A stretch of DNA of 64,000 bases. It comes from Helianthus annuus. Lineage: Eukaryota > Streptophyta > Magnoliopsida > Asterales > Asteraceae. Location: contig NC_035441.2 in assembly GCF_002127325.2 (NCBI RefSeq), forward strand, positions 152,126,624 to 152,190,623, given 5' to 3'. This document shows, in pieces, positions 11,835-23,595 of the stretch. The notes under the pieces are model-generated. The model searched no databases. It saw only the letters and a list, made by a program, of their open reading frames with translations, and had not been told where the DNA came from. The position numbers and the translations under genes are program-made. Numbering within the stretch: the first letter of the stretch is position 1; every line of letters starts with the position of its first letter.

Positions 11835-13423
11835 TGATGTGCGTGAAGTGTGTTATATTTTTAGGTATATATTTTAAGCCCTTTTTACACTTTTAGCCAA
11901 GTTTTAAATTTATAAAACACGATATTTACTAACACTAAACACACATATGGGCAAGTGCACCCATCGTGGACGTAGTATAGTGTTGGTAAGATACCGAGGT
12001 CGTCCAATGACACAAGAGCTTTTAGTACCGGTTTATCCTCAACGTCAAACCAAATCAAAATGTTAGAAAAAGATTTTTAAACTAAGAAAATAAAACTAAC
12101 TAAAATGCTGAAAAATAAAAGAAAAATAAAACAGATAGACAAGATGAATCACTTGGATCCGACTCGTGTATAGTGTAACCTTTGTTTATTTTCGCACTTT
12201 TGCACTTATTTAAGAGATTATCTTAGTTATTGTAGTAGGCCCCTCTTTTGAAGGCGACGTTACCCTTAACCCAGTAGTTTGAGTCAGCAAGGATACAATC
12301 CTAAAGGGTCGGATTATTGAAAGATAATTAATTAAGTTATTAATGCATAATGTGGTAGGCCCCTCTTTTGAAGGCGACGTTACCCTCAGCTAAGTAGCCT
12401 GAGTCAGCATGGATACAGTCCTAAGTAGCTGGGTTAAAGTTTTAATAGTAGTTTAACTTATGAGGGGGTCAAAGAGTTTGGACCCCCGCCATCCAATACC
12501 TTTGGTTATTGAAGGATGTCCTACTAAATTTGACCCAGGTCCTTTGCAGGATCTATACACTGAACAATGGCAAGACTCTTACCAAGCCGTTCCCTTAACC
12601 CCCGACCAGGTAGCCAACATACCTCCATATAGACCGTGGAGATATGAATGGTGAAAATCTTTTATTTTATATAGACAGTAAAATAATACCAAGACACCAC
12701 GGACAAACGATAAGGAAGAATCACCTTCAACATAAGAAACTAGTAATTAAAGTCATTAATACAAAACCAATTAAAAAGTGCAAAAGATTAAACATAAAAA
12801 TTATTACACTAAACACTTGTCTTCACCAAGTGATGTAAGAGACTTAGGCAAACATGGCCTTTGATTGTCAAGAACTCTTACGATCAATCTTGGATCCCGA
12901 GACGACTCACATACTCTATGATGGACAATGGATGATGGTGGTGGGTGGTGGGTGAAGTGTGAGAGGGGTGGTGTGCCAAGGGATGAGTTGCAAGAGCTCC
13001 AAACACTCCTATTTATAGGCTGAACAGAAGCTCGGGCACGGCCCCGTGCCCGCTGGGCACGGCCCCGTGTCCATCTGACTCTCTCTCTCTCTTCATTAAT
13101 TGTAATTCGCAATTACAATAAATACGCCTGCAGCAAGTTGACAACGCCCCCGTGTCCGCTGGGCACGGGGCGTGTTCAGTCTTCTGTTTTCTTTGTTTTG
13201 CTTGAGAAGATGCTGCCGGGGGTCGGGCTTGTCACTTTTGTTCCTTTTCTTGTATGTATGTTAGATTTTGCTGTCTTTTTGCTTCTTTTGTTATTTTGAG
13301 CTCATTTAATCCTGAAAATACAAAAGGAAGACAAAAGCACACTTTTTCCAACATTAGTACTAAAAAAGGGTTCGTTTTAAGCCATTATTGATGTAATTTT
13401 TATGTTGCATTTTGTGCACATCA
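11835..13423 (-). repeat. 3' LTR of element A
   Basis: 1589 bp, TG...CA ends. Relative to the 5' copy it has an extra CGTCCAATGACA segment near 12000, lacks part of a GATGGTGGTG repeat, and lacks about 75 bp between two GGGCACGG repeats near 13160. The last looks like a repeat-mediated deletion. It contains two ~95-bp tandem units starting GTAGGCCCCTCTTTTGAAGG (12234 and 12354). Confidence 0.85.
13009..13072 (-). promoter_or_regulatory. LTR promoter of element A, 3' copy
   Basis: Minus-strand CTATAAATAG at 13009-13018. Fifteen bp upstream is GGGCACGGCCCCGTGCCC (13034-13051), an 8-bp perfect hyphenated palindrome with CC centre. A second copy with one mismatch lies at 13055-13072. The 5' LTR has the same at 23100-23109 (TATA) and 23125-23142 (palindrome). 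Confidence 0.6.
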
Positions 13424-15333
13424 AATACCCCCACACTTGAATCTTTGCTTGTCCTCAAGCAAAACTCTTTATAATGTGGCTTCACTCCCAAATGGAATGG
13501 GTAGAAGAGAAGGTTTTTGGGCTTGTCATAGAGTGTCGGGAATTCCAAGATTTTTTTAGGTTTTATTTTTATTTATTTACAATCCTATTCGTCATGATTT
13601 ATTAAAAACGTTTCATAAGATAAATTATTTATTAGGGCATAACATACCTCTTTAAAATTCCGTTTATATACAAGTTCACATCCCTCACGGGGGAATCACT
13701 CAACACTCGGCCGAATGTGTATTTTTAGTGAATCACTCGAGAGCGGCATGGAACTTACTCCTACCATAAGCTTGCCAAGCAATCAATCCTCCTCCTTTTT
13801 AACTTTATACCTTTGTAAATATCAAGAGGACTTTTTTGGGTGAAGGGTTAGGCTTGGGCTAAAGGTGGGTGGTTGGGTTAGTGGTTAGTAAAAGGGTGAA
13901 AAGCGTAACAACGTCGGTTTTTGAAAGACTTTTTATTTTTCACGTTTTTATTTTATTTTGATGAACCACTTGTTTCAAACAAAGTTACTTTTGATGAACT
14001 TGTTTGTTTGTTTTGTTTCATCAAAATATATAACTTTTTTTTTCTTTTTTCAATAGAGTCACTAGAAAACCGAACGTTGTTACTAAAATAAAGGGTTAAA
14101 AATAAAAAAGGTTTAGGTGGGTAAAAAGGGTGATGGTTTTGGGTTAAGAAATGAAAAGGTTTAGGCTCAAAGGGGTTAACTAGGGGGATTTTGGGTAGGT
14201 GGTAAAAAAAATGAAAAATAATGGTGTGGAAAGAAAAAGGGTTAGTCCTAATGCCTCCATCATTTACTTACTCGGGTTTAAGTTGGTAAGGACCGGGAAT
14301 GTATTGTTGTGGCAAGTTCTAGAGTCGTACGAACCAAGCGGCTATTCACACAAGAAACGAAAAATGAGCATTTAGTGTAAAGATATATATTTGTATGCTC
14401 GTTAAAGGCTCAAAACTCACTTTTTGTGGGAAAGGGTTTTTTTATGTGATCAAGTATATATAATCAAATTTTAACTAAGTTTGTCATGTCTTTTCGTAAT
14501 TTTCTTATGTTGGTTCTTTTTATCACGACGCTATCGGTTGTAAACTTGTAAAAATATAACCTTGTTAGAACTTGAATTCCCAACTTAAACTTAGACAAGT
14601 AAAAAAATGAAAATTTTTGAAAAAAAATTTGGGGTGCTTAGCGGTTCCAATAGAGTTTTGTGTAAGGCTTGTTATTAGGACTTGCAAAATTCAAGGTTTT
14701 AGCATCCCCCCCCCCACACTTAAATTACACATTGTCCTCAATGTGTCCCAAAAATAAGTTTTTAGGTTGATTGAATGTGTAAAATGGTGTTAAAAAGCAA
14801 AATTTTATGTTACTGGCATCCTGGACACGGCCCCGTGTCGGTTGGACACGACCCCGTGTTCAACTGCCAGTAACGAAAACTTACAGAAGATGGACACGGG
14901 GGCGTGTTGGCTGGGCACGACCCCGTGTCTGGCAAAAATCTGCAGAAATTAAACAAACAGCAGGTCTGGGAGGTGGGCACGGGGGCGTGTTGGCCGGACA
15001 CGACCCCGTGTGGACAGTCTGCAAGGCTGAAAAACAGGTTTCTTTCTCCGGTTTTCCTGTCCTGGCTTTAGTAGTACTAATGTTTAGCACTCTAAGCCTC
15101 ATTTGTACCTGTTTTATCAGTAAATACCACACCAAACAATACCAAACGTCCTAAATTACCAAGTTAAACATCCAAACCATCAAGTTAAAGGTAAACAAAA
15201 GCAGAAAATAAAAATAAGTTAGGAAAAGTAAATTGTTCAACACTTCGGCACGCAGGCCGGAAATTGTTGGATAGAAAGGGGAATTTAACCTGTGGGATCA
15301 CCAACCAACCGCTCCTACTCCTACTCTACCCAC
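13424..15333 (-). other. Element A spacer between env-like ORF and 3' LTR
   Basis: No ORF. On the minus strand it holds two GAGGACAA...AAGTGTGGGG motifs: one near 14705-14745 and one immediately before the LTR (13424-13455, the polypurine tract). Between them are poly-purine/pyrimidine tracts. At 14822-15015 are six variants of the CACGRCCCCGTG hyphenated palindrome; open frames there are translations of that repeat. Confidence 0.6.
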
Positions 15334-16506
15334 CTAGTCCATGTCTTCATCACTGTCATCACCTCCTCCCCCATGCCCTGCCATATACTCCCGGATGCTT
15401 CCGATGTCATCTTGGATATCGGTGATGTTTCTTTCAATGGCTCCGACCCGGTGGTATGTGTTGTTGGCGAGGTTGTAGGTGTTCCTGGTGCACATAAGGT
15501 TTTCCTGCAAAAGATCATGTAAACTTTGAAAGTTAGGAAAACCACCCCCTTGTGAGGAGGACTGGCCCGGTTCACCGTGGGGTTGGTACTGGTATTGGGG
15601 AGGTGGAGCGTGAAGGACTAGCGCCTCTTGCGGGTTCCATGCATGGCCTTGCATCCTCTGAAAGCTTACTGATCCGTCTTCCGCCTCATAGATTAGGTTC
15701 ATGGCGCGACAAATGTGCACATCAACCCGTCCTGACCATGGGATCCTTTCGAAAGACCTAGGTATGCGCGTGAAGTGCTTGAAGAGGCGATACACCCATC
15801 CCCCATAGAAGATAGGGGTTGGTGCATGAGCAAGCCGGTTCAGATGCATGTTTCGGAGTAGGAGGAATGGAACATCGAGGGGTCTTCGGGTGTGAATGCA
15901 GTGGAGGACTACCAAATCTCTCAACCCAACAACACCGTTGCTGTCACGTCTTTGACTAAGAGAGTAAGTGAGGAGCCTATGAATGTAGCGATAAAGGGGA
16001 TCCTTCAGCTTAGTACTCTTAGTGCTGCTCGGATTGTAGAACCCATCACCAATTTGAGCCCATGCGGCTTGGCGTTCGTTTTCATCCAATTCTCGCATTC
16101 CCCCGGTGTTTTCTTCACTTCCCGAATCCTCTTCTGAATACAGCCCCACTATTGCCCCGAATTGCACCATAGAGATCGAGTACCTAGTCCCACCACATCG
16201 ATATGCAACCCCCTCATTGTCGAACGGGTCACACCTTGAAGTGAAGGTGAAGGTACTGTATAACTCCAAAGTGCACTCGTGTACCGATCGAAGTCGAGTG
16301 GTTAGGGCAACCCTTAGTGGTCCGGTAACGAGGTTGTTGAACTGGTCAAGTTGGTTCACCATGGCTAAGAGGTCCGTGCATGCTTGCCTTGGGTATTCTT
16401 CGGGTCTTGTTTGAAGTATGTCATATCTAGCCCTAGCATCGAGCTCATTTGCATTGAATCTTGTGAACTTCTGCGACATCTGAAAGAATACACCAAAAGT
16501 TAGCAC
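15334..16506 (-). CDS. Athila-type extra ORF downstream of pol (env-like position)
   Basis: An uninterrupted 390-codon frame on the minus strand. A second ATG (MSQKFTRFN) at 16479 may be the real start, since the first nine residues look like read-through of non-coding DNA; splicing from an upstream leader is also possible. The middle contains RYSISMVQFGAIVGLYSEED, resembling the 'FG..LGL' segment of Athila ORF-1/plant transposon-type proteins. The C-terminus is Gln/Gly-rich, followed by a heptad-like stretch (NTYHRVGAIERNITDIQDDI) and an acidic tail DDSDEDMD. I see no signal peptide or clear transmembrane segment, so 'env' refers to position only. It is intact although the neighbouring pol is not. 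Function is unknown. Confidence 0.65.
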   Translation of the reverse strand: MLTFGVFFQMSQKFTRFNANELDARARYDILQTRPEEYPRQACTDLLAMVNQLDQFNNLVTGPLRVALTTRLRSVHECTLELYSTFTFTSRCDPFDNEGVAYRCGGTRYSISMVQFGAIVGLYSEEDSGSEENTGGMRELDENERQAAWAQIGDGFYNPSSTKSTKLKDPLYRYIHRLLTYSLSQRRDSNGVVGLRDLVVLHCIHTRRPLDVPFLLLRNMHLNRLAHAPTPIFYGGWVYRLFKHFTRIPRSFERIPWSGRVDVHICRAMNLIYEAEDGSVSFQRMQGHAWNPQEALVLHAPPPQYQYQPHGEPGQSSSQGGGFPNFQSLHDLLQENLMCTRNTYNLANNTYHRVGAIERNITDIQDDIGSIREYMAGHGGGGDDSDEDMD

Positions 16507-17274
16507 GAAACAATGAGATTTTTCGAAAAAAAAAAAACTGCAAACAGTGAGTTGGACACGGCCCCGTGCTCAGTGGGCACGACCCCGTGTCTAGGCGTCT
16601 GTTACTCAAAAATTGCATTTTTCGTCCCGGTCCCGAATATCTGAAAATTTTTGGCCAAGTAGGTGCGGTTTCCCCCGAAAATGAAACCCCAAGTGCCGTT
16701 TTCCCCAAAACAAACCGTTTACCCCTTCAATTTTATCTTTTTCGGTTCGAAAACAAGGGTTTGGGGTTTTTGTGAGAAATCGGGCAAATCTATCAACAAT
16801 ACAAGTGTATTTACTTCCATTATACTAATCTAAACTAATGCTAACAGATTATTGCAAAAATTTGAGGTTTGATCCGGATGAACTTCAAGAACCCTAGATT
16901 TTTCCCCAAATTTTTGATGTTTTAACTACATGCAAGTGACTAATCTAACTACTATTGATGATAGAATCATACCTTGATGTTGTTAGAATGAGAGGAGACG
17001 TCGGAAATCTACGGAAAATCGCCCGGAACAGAGCGTCCTTTGGGGAAACGGGGCGTGTGGAATGGTGTAACTGTTGTGAAAAGGGAGTTTTATCCCGACA
17101 GTTGCGCGGACACGGCCCCGTGTCCAGCGGACACGACCCCGTGCCGGGCAAAGTTTTGAATTTTTTTTAGTGCTCGTGTGAGTGCCCCGGTTTTCCCAAA
17201 AATATGGTTAGAAGACTTACCGATTTCGATGTTTACCCACTTGTTCGTAACATACCAGGTATGTTGTGAATGCC
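16507..17274 (-). other. Element A pol-to-ORF3 spacer
   Basis: Non-coding. It contains GGACACGGCCCCGTGTCC (17108-17125, 8-bp perfect arms) with a near copy at 17129-17145, and a second pair at 16555-16592. Short open frames on both strands are by-products of these repeats. Confidence 0.5.
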
Positions 17275-20240
17275 TTTTTATTCATCGACCGTTTGAAGCG
17301 AGATCTCTTCCTCTTCATCCTCAATAGATCCTCGATAGAGCTTCAGTCGTTGGCCATTGACTTTGAATGGAATTCCATTTCGAGATTTAATTTCTACTGC
17401 ATCGTGAGAAAAAATATGGGTGATGGAAAAAGGTCCTGACCACCTAAATTTTAGTTTACCCGGAAATAATCAAAGTCGTGAATTAAACAATAGAACCAGA
17501 TCTCCCACTCGAAATTCATTAGATTTAATGTATTTGTCGTGTAAATTTTTCATTCTTTCCTTATAAATTTCCGAGTTAGAGTATGCATAATTCCTTAGTT
17601 CGTCTAATTCATTTATTTGACAAAATCGTTTTTTACCTGCAATTTCTAAATCTAGGTTTACATTGTTTATTGCCCAGTAGGCTTTGTGAGCTATTTCTAC
17701 TGGCAAATGACAACTTTTTCCATAGACGAGCTTATATAGGGTTGTGCCTATAGTGGTTTTATAAGCAGTTCGAAAGGCCCATAAAGCATCATCTAATTTA
17801 TCGGCCTATTCCTTTTTATTTAAACCTACGGTTTTTTCAAGTATTCGTTTTAAACCTATGTTAGTCACTTCGGTTTGTCCGTTTGTTTGAGGGTGATATG
17901 CTGTTGAGACCCGGTGATAGACTCCATATCTTGTTAAGATTTTTTCGAGTTGATGATTGCAAAAATGGGTACCTCTATCACTTATTAATGCTCTAGGTGT
18001 TCCAAAACGAGAGAATAATTTTTTTAGAAATCTTACCGCTACTCTTCCATCGTTTGTTGGAAGTGCCTCGGCCTCGGCCCATTTAGACAAGTAATCGACT
18101 GCCACAAGTATATATTTGTTTCCTTTTGACAGTGGGAAGGGTCCCGTGAAATCGAGTCCCCACACATCAAAAATTTCACAAACGAGGATGCCATTTTGTG
18201 GCATTTTGTTTTTGGAAGAAATATTACCTGATCTTTGGCAAGCATCACATGTCTTGACAAGATTTTGGGCATCTTTGTAAATGGTCGGCCAATAAAATCC
18301 TGAATCAAATACCTTTTGTGCGGTACTAGCGGCACCATGATGTCCTCCATATGGACCTTCATGACAATGGCGGAGAATTCTTCGTGCTTCGCTGCCATGT
18401 ACGCACCTTCGGATGAGTTGGTCGGCACACATTTTGAAAAGATAAGGATCTTCCCAAAAGTAATGCTTTACATCAGCAAAGAATTTCTTTCTTTGGTGAT
18501 GTGGCCATCCTTTGGTGACTATACTGCTAGCTAAATATTTAGTGTAGTCGGCATACCATGGCTCTTGTCTACATTCCACCATTTCCAGGGACTCTGTTAG
18601 GAATTTTTTGTTGATTTGCTCATCCCTGGTAGCCTCTAAAGCTGGGTCTTCTAGGCGTGAAAGATGATCTGCTGCAGTGTTTTCTGCTCCCCTTTTGTCT
18701 TTGATTTCAATATCAAATTCTTGGAGGAGTAGAATCCACCTGATCAAATGGGGTTTTGCGTCTTGTTTCTTGAAAAGGTATCGGATGGCTGCATAATCTG
18801 TATAAACTACAGTTTTAGAAAGAACAAGGTAAGAACGAAATTTATCAAAAGCAAATACCACAGCTAGTAATTCTTTTTAAGTGGTTGTGTAATTTTCTTG
18901 TGCATCATTAAGTGTTTTACTAGCATAATAAATTAGGTGGAAATGCTTTTCTCTTCTTTGTCCCAAGACTGCTCCAACGGCAAAGTCACTTGCATCACAC
19001 ATGATTTCGAAAGGTAATTTCCAATCGGGCGCTATCATGATAGGTGCATTGACTAGCATTTCCTTGAGGGTTAGAAATTCTTGGTTGCAATCCTTGTCAA
19101 AGATGAAAGGCGCATCTTTTTCAAGTAGTTTTGTTAGAGGTCTTGAGATTTTTTAAAAGTCTTTGATAAACCGCCTATAAAATCCGGCATGCCCTAAGAA
19201 ACTTCTGATTGCTCTAACGGAGGAGGGGGAGGTAATCGAGAAATTGTGTCTATTTTTGCTCGATCAACTTCCATTCCTTCGCTCGAGATCTTGTGACCGA
19301 GTACTATTCCCTCTGTTACCATGAAATGGCATTTTTCCCAGTTAAGGACGAGGTTAGATTCCTCACATCGGGATAGCATTCGTTCGAGGTTACCGAGGCA
19401 TTGGTCGTATGAGTCTCCAAAGATAGAAAAGTCGTCCATGAAGACTTCCATTGTCTTTTCTATCATATCATGGAAAATGGCCACCATGCAACGATGGAAT
19501 GTTGCAGGTGCATTACATAGACCAAATGGCATGCGTCGATAAGCAAAAGTTCCGTAGGGGCATGTGAAAGTTGTCTTTTCTTGGTCTTCAGGTGCTATTG
19601 GAATTTGAAAGTAACCTGAAAAACCATCCAAGAAACAGTAAAATTTATGACCGGATAGTCGTTCTAACATTTGATCAATGAATGGCAAAGGAAAGTGGTC
19701 TTTCCTTGTTGCTTCATTTAATCATCTATAGTCTATACGAACTCTCCATCCTGTGACGGTTCTTGTTGGTATTAATTCATTCTTTTCATTAGTTATTACC
19801 GTCATACCTCCTTTCTTTGGGACTACTTGGACGGGACTTACCCATGGACTATCGGAGATAGGATAAATAAGTCCGGCGTCAAGTAGTTTGATGACTTCAT
19901 TTTTAACCACTTCTTGGACATTTGGATTTACTCTCCTTTGTGGTTGTATTACTGATTTGTAGTCATCGTTCATCAGAATTTTGTGGGTGCACATGGAAGG
20001 GCTTATTCCTTTTATATCTACAAGCTTCCAAGCGATCGCGTTTTTATGTTTTTTCAAAAGTCTAACTAATTTTTCTTTCTCTACACTATTTAATTTAGAC
20101 GAAATAATTACAGGTGAATTACCATCTTTGTCTAGAAAAGCATATTCCAAACCTTTTGGGTGTTCTTTGAGCTCAAGGGGTGGGTCTTTAGGAGACTCCT
20201 TATTTTGGGGCTCATCTAGGTCAAGAACTTTAAAGGTTTG
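17275..20240 (-). pseudogene. pol of element A: RT, RNase H, integrase
   Basis: Read on the minus strand from 20240 down. The RT N-terminus has LIYPISDSPWVSPVQVVPKK and RVRIDYR; then an in-frame TGA (19722-19724) at a position where Gypsy RTs have Arg, consistent with CGA to TGA. The RT core has FLDGFSGYFQIPIAP, MPFGLCNAPATFHRCM and the active-site FMDDF. A frameshift follows near 19200. RNase H has CDASDFAVGAVLGQ, and a stop at 18877-18879. Integrase has an HHCC-like region ([21 protein letters not shown]) and core residues in [16 protein letters not shown] and HPQTNGQTE. Stops lie at 17806-17808 and 17470-17472, and the C-terminus reads to about 17275. At least four stops and one frameshift: inactive. 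Confidence 0.85.
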
Positions 20241-21587
20241 TTATATGGCGACCTCTTCTTCAACAAAGTGGTCAATCTTTTCACTTATATCGGGTGGCTC
20301 ATCTTCATCTTCAATTAGGGGGTCATTATTGCCAAAAGGATATTTCATTGAACGCTCAAGATCTATGATCCTTTTGAATGCCCCTAATTGAAGAGGTAGA
20401 TTATTAAACTTCCGGTTTTTCAAAGCTTCATGAGTTTTTACAAAAGGTCTTCCCAACACTAGAGGAGCGTCATCGAGGATGACAAAGTCGGTTGGAATAA
20501 CCATTTGATTTGTTTGAACCAAGACATCCTCAACTACACCGATTGATTTTATTACTTTCCGATTGGATAGAAAAATGGGTATTTGAAGTGGAGCAAAATC
20601 ACTAATACTTAATTTTTCGAAAATGTAATTAGGCATTATGTTAACACAAAGATCTTTATCAATGGTGACATTACTAATAAATGAATTTTGAAAAAAACAT
20701 GGAACCGCTGTAATGTTTATTTCAAAAGGGTCTTCTTTTATTAGCGAAGTTTGATCATTAGTTAACTTAACACTTACCATTTCTTCAATTTTAGTGTTAG
20801 TGTTTAGCTCTTTTAAAAACTTAGCATGAGTTGGTACTAAACAATGATTTTCGAAAGAAGGTGACAAGAGATTAATTTCTTCAAAATTAGACTCTTCTTG
20901 AATTTTAGCGTTATCGGTCTCACCTTTTTCGTTGTTTAGATCATGTGTCGGTTTTTCACTTATTTGTTCTTCCATTTTTAACTCTTCAACTATCGTTTCT
21001 TTATTTAATTCTTCTCTTGCGTGGGACTCCTCTTCCCTTGCGCGAGATTCTTTTATGCAACGTTCGATAGTTTTAATGTGTTCTAATATCCTATCGGTCA
21101 CTTCGGTGATAGAGAAAGGATTGGGATCATTAAAGCTCAAATCCGGTTGTTCGATCCTTGGTTCCTCATAGTACTCATATGAAGTAGATGGTTCACACCA
21201 TTGCTCTTCATTGTAAGTATATGATGGATAAGGGTCGTAATTTTGTTCTTCATAGTACTCATATGAGGTGGGTTGTTCACGCCATGGTTCCTCATAATAA
21301 GTATATGAAGGTGGTGGTTCATATCTTGACTCCTCAAAGTATGAGTATGAAGGCTCATACCTTGGTTCATCAAAATATGAGTATGAGGGGGAAGGTTCAT
21401 ACCTTTGGTCTTCATAGGATGTGTATGAAGTCGATGGCTCATACCTGGGCTCCTCATAATAGTTGTATGAAGTGGATGGTTGAAATAAGTTACAATATTA
21501 TACCGAGTGCGGGTTCCCACAATTAGTGTAATAGTCTCTCATATAATCATCCTCCTCATAGGTGTAGTTGTAGCCTCCTGAGTATTG
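20241..21587 (-). pseudogene. Tyr-rich gag-like region and protease remnant, element A
   Basis: Starts ATG at 21587 (MDQYSGGYNYTYEEDDYM); a stop near 21490 breaks the frame. The frame then encodes about ten imperfect ~12-15-residue units of 'SYEYYEEPRYEP' type (21141-21480), visible in DNA as ATGAGTATGAAG-like repeats. A charged Glu/Lys-rich segment follows, then a retropepsin-like domain recognisable by PTDFVILDDAPLVLGRPFVK. Where the catalytic D(L/T/S)GAS is expected before 'NIMP' the sequence is DKDLCVNIMP, so the catalytic Asp-x-Gly is not recognisable. No CCHC knuckle and no classic capsid core are seen. A stop at 20241-20243 separates it from pol. Confidence 0.65.
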
Positions 21588-21913
21588 ATCCATAAGAATC
21601 ACTCAACATACCACAACTGAGTCTCGGGACCAGAAAACAGAAAATAAAGACGGAAACAGAGGCTGGACACGGGTGGACACGGCCCCGTGTTCAGGGTCTG
21701 TATCTGGGTGTTTTTAATAAAAGTTACTGGTCTCGTTGAGCACGAGGGTGTGTTCAGTGAGCACGGCCCCGTGTTCAGGCTACTGTAAATGCAAACTAAA
21801 CTAAAATGCAGAAAAATGTGCCCGCGGTTTAAAAAGGTTTTGAAAAACAGATTAGGCCGTCGATTTTAAGCTTTCTTAAAATCCTTGTGTCCCCAGCAAC
21901 GGTGCCAAAAACT
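21588..21913 (-). other. Element A leader with primer-binding site
   Basis: On the minus strand TGGCACCGTTGCTGGGGAC (21889-21907) begins six bases after the LTR and resembles the complement of the tRNA-Asp 3' end, the primer usual for Athila/Tat elements. Two to three CACGGCCCCGTG-type repeats lie at 21662-21780. Confidence 0.75.
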
Positions 21914-23595
21914 TGATGTGCGTGAAGTGTGTTATATTTTTAGGTATATATTTTAAGGCCTTTTTACACTTTTAGCCAAGTTTTAAATTTATAAAACATG
22001 ATATTTACTAACACTAAACACACATATGGGCAAGTGCACCCATCGTGGACGTAGTATAGTGTTGGTAAGATACCGAGGTCCAAGAGCTTTTAGTACCGGT
22101 TTATCCTCAACGTCTAACCAAATCAAAATGTTAGAAAAAGATTTTTAAACTAAGAAAATAAAACTAACTAAAATGCTGAAAAATAAAAGAAAATAAAACA
22201 GATAGACAAGATGAATCACTTGGATCCGACTCGTGTGTAGTGTAACCTTTGATTATTTTCGCACTTTTGCACTTGTTTAAGAGATTATCTTAATTATTGT
22301 AGTAGGCCCCTCTTTTGAAGGCGACGTTACCCTCAACCCAGTAGTTTGAGTCAGCAATTATACAATCCTAAAGGGTCAGATTATTGAAAGATAATTAATT
22401 AAGTTATTAATGCATAATGTGGTAGGCCCCTCTTTTGAAGGCGACGTTACCCTCAGCTAAGTAGTCTGAGTCAGCAGGGATACATTCCTAAGTAGCTGGG
22501 TTAATGTTTTAATAGTAGTTTAACTTATGAGGGGGTCAAAGAGTTTGGACCCCCGCCATCCAATACCTTTGGGTATTGAAGGATGTCCTACTAAATTTGA
22601 CCCAGGTCCTTTGCAGGATCTATACACTGAACAATGGCAAGACTCTTACCAAACCGTTCCCTTAACCCCCGACCAGGTAGCCAACATACCTCCATATAGA
22701 CTGTGGAGATATGAATGGTGAAAATCTTTTATTTTATATAGACAGTAAAATAATGCCAAGACACCACGGACAAACGATAAGGAAGAATCACCTTCAACAT
22801 AAGAAACTAGTAATTAAAGTCATTAATACAAAACCAATTAAAAAGTGCAAAAGATTAAAAATAAAAAGTATTACACTAAACACTTGTCTTCACCAAGTGA
22901 TGTAAGAGACTTAGGCAAACATGGCCTTTGATTGTCAAGAACTCTTACGATCAATCTTGGATCCCGAGACGACTCACACACTCTATGATGGACAATGGAT
23001 GATGGTGGTGGATGATGGTGTTGTGATGGTGATGGGTGGTGGGTGAAGTGTGAGAGAGGTGGTGTGCCAAGGGATGAGTTGCAAGAGCTCCAAGCACTCC
23101 TATTTATAGGCTGAACAGAAGCTCGGGCACGGCCCCGTGCCCGCTGGGCACGACCCCGTGTCCATCTGACACTCTCTCTCTTCATTAATTGCAATTCGCA
23201 ATTACAATAAATGCGCCTGCAGCAAGTTGACCACGCCCCCGTGTCCGCTGGGCACGGCCCCGTGGTGGGCAGTAGAAGCTTCTATAGGTTTGTCTTTTCT
23301 GCTGCTTCTTGGGCACGGCCCCATGCTCGCTGAGCACAGGGCGTGTTCAGTCTTCTGTTTTCTTTGTTTTGCTTGGGAAGATGCTGTCGGGGGGTCGGGC
23401 TTGTCACTTTTGTTCCTTTTCTTGTATTTATGTTAGATTTTGCTGTCTTTTTGCTTCTTTTGTTATTTTGAACTAATTTAATCCTAAAAATACAAAAGGA
23501 TGACAAAAGCACACTTTTTCCAACATTAGTACTAAAAAAGGGTTAGTTTTAAGCTATTATTGATGTAATTTATATGTTGCATTTTGTGCACATCA
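21914..23595 (-). repeat. 5' LTR of element A
   Basis: 1682 bp, matching 11835-13423. It contains TATA at 23100-23109 (minus), palindrome at 23125-23142, and an additional CACGGCCCC block around 23230-23345 that the other LTR has lost. A 64-codon antisense open frame (22527-22721) occurs in both LTRs but carries amino-acid changes between copies. Confidence 0.85.

Larger units (their letters stand above)
11835..23595 (-). mobile_element. Element A: Athila/Tat-like Gypsy element, 11.8 kb
   Basis: Complete borders: TGATGTGCG...GTGCACATCA, with a perfect 5-bp target duplication ATGGG at 11830-11834 and 23596-23600. Minus-strand order: 5' LTR (21914-23595), tRNA-Asp-type PBS (21889-21907), Tyr-rich gag-like region and protease remnant, RT, RNase H, integrase, a separate downstream ORF (env-like position), PPT (AAGTGTGGGGG, near 13424-13440), 3' LTR (11835-13423). 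A large extra ORF between pol and the 3' LTR and the GAGGACAA...AAGTGTGGGG spacer are typical of Athila/Tat elements. LTRs differ by roughly 2% by eye plus several indels. Pol carries multiple stops, so it is not autonomous. Confidence 0.85.

Noticed and set aside
12234..12470. Regularly spaced repeats resembling a CRISPR array (GTAGGCCCCTCTTTTGAAGG)
   Set aside because: Only two units, in an LTR of a plant retroelement; a simple tandem duplication.
14807..17170. Frames giving 'GHDPV/TRPRV/DTGPCP' repeats in element A
   Set aside because: These are translations of the CACGRCCCCGTG palindromic repeats on both strands.
12460..22721. 64-codon frame found at 12460-12654 and again at 22527-22721
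   Set aside because: It is antisense inside the two LTRs of element A, and the copies differ by amino-acid changing substitutions; duplication of the LTR explains its presence twice.
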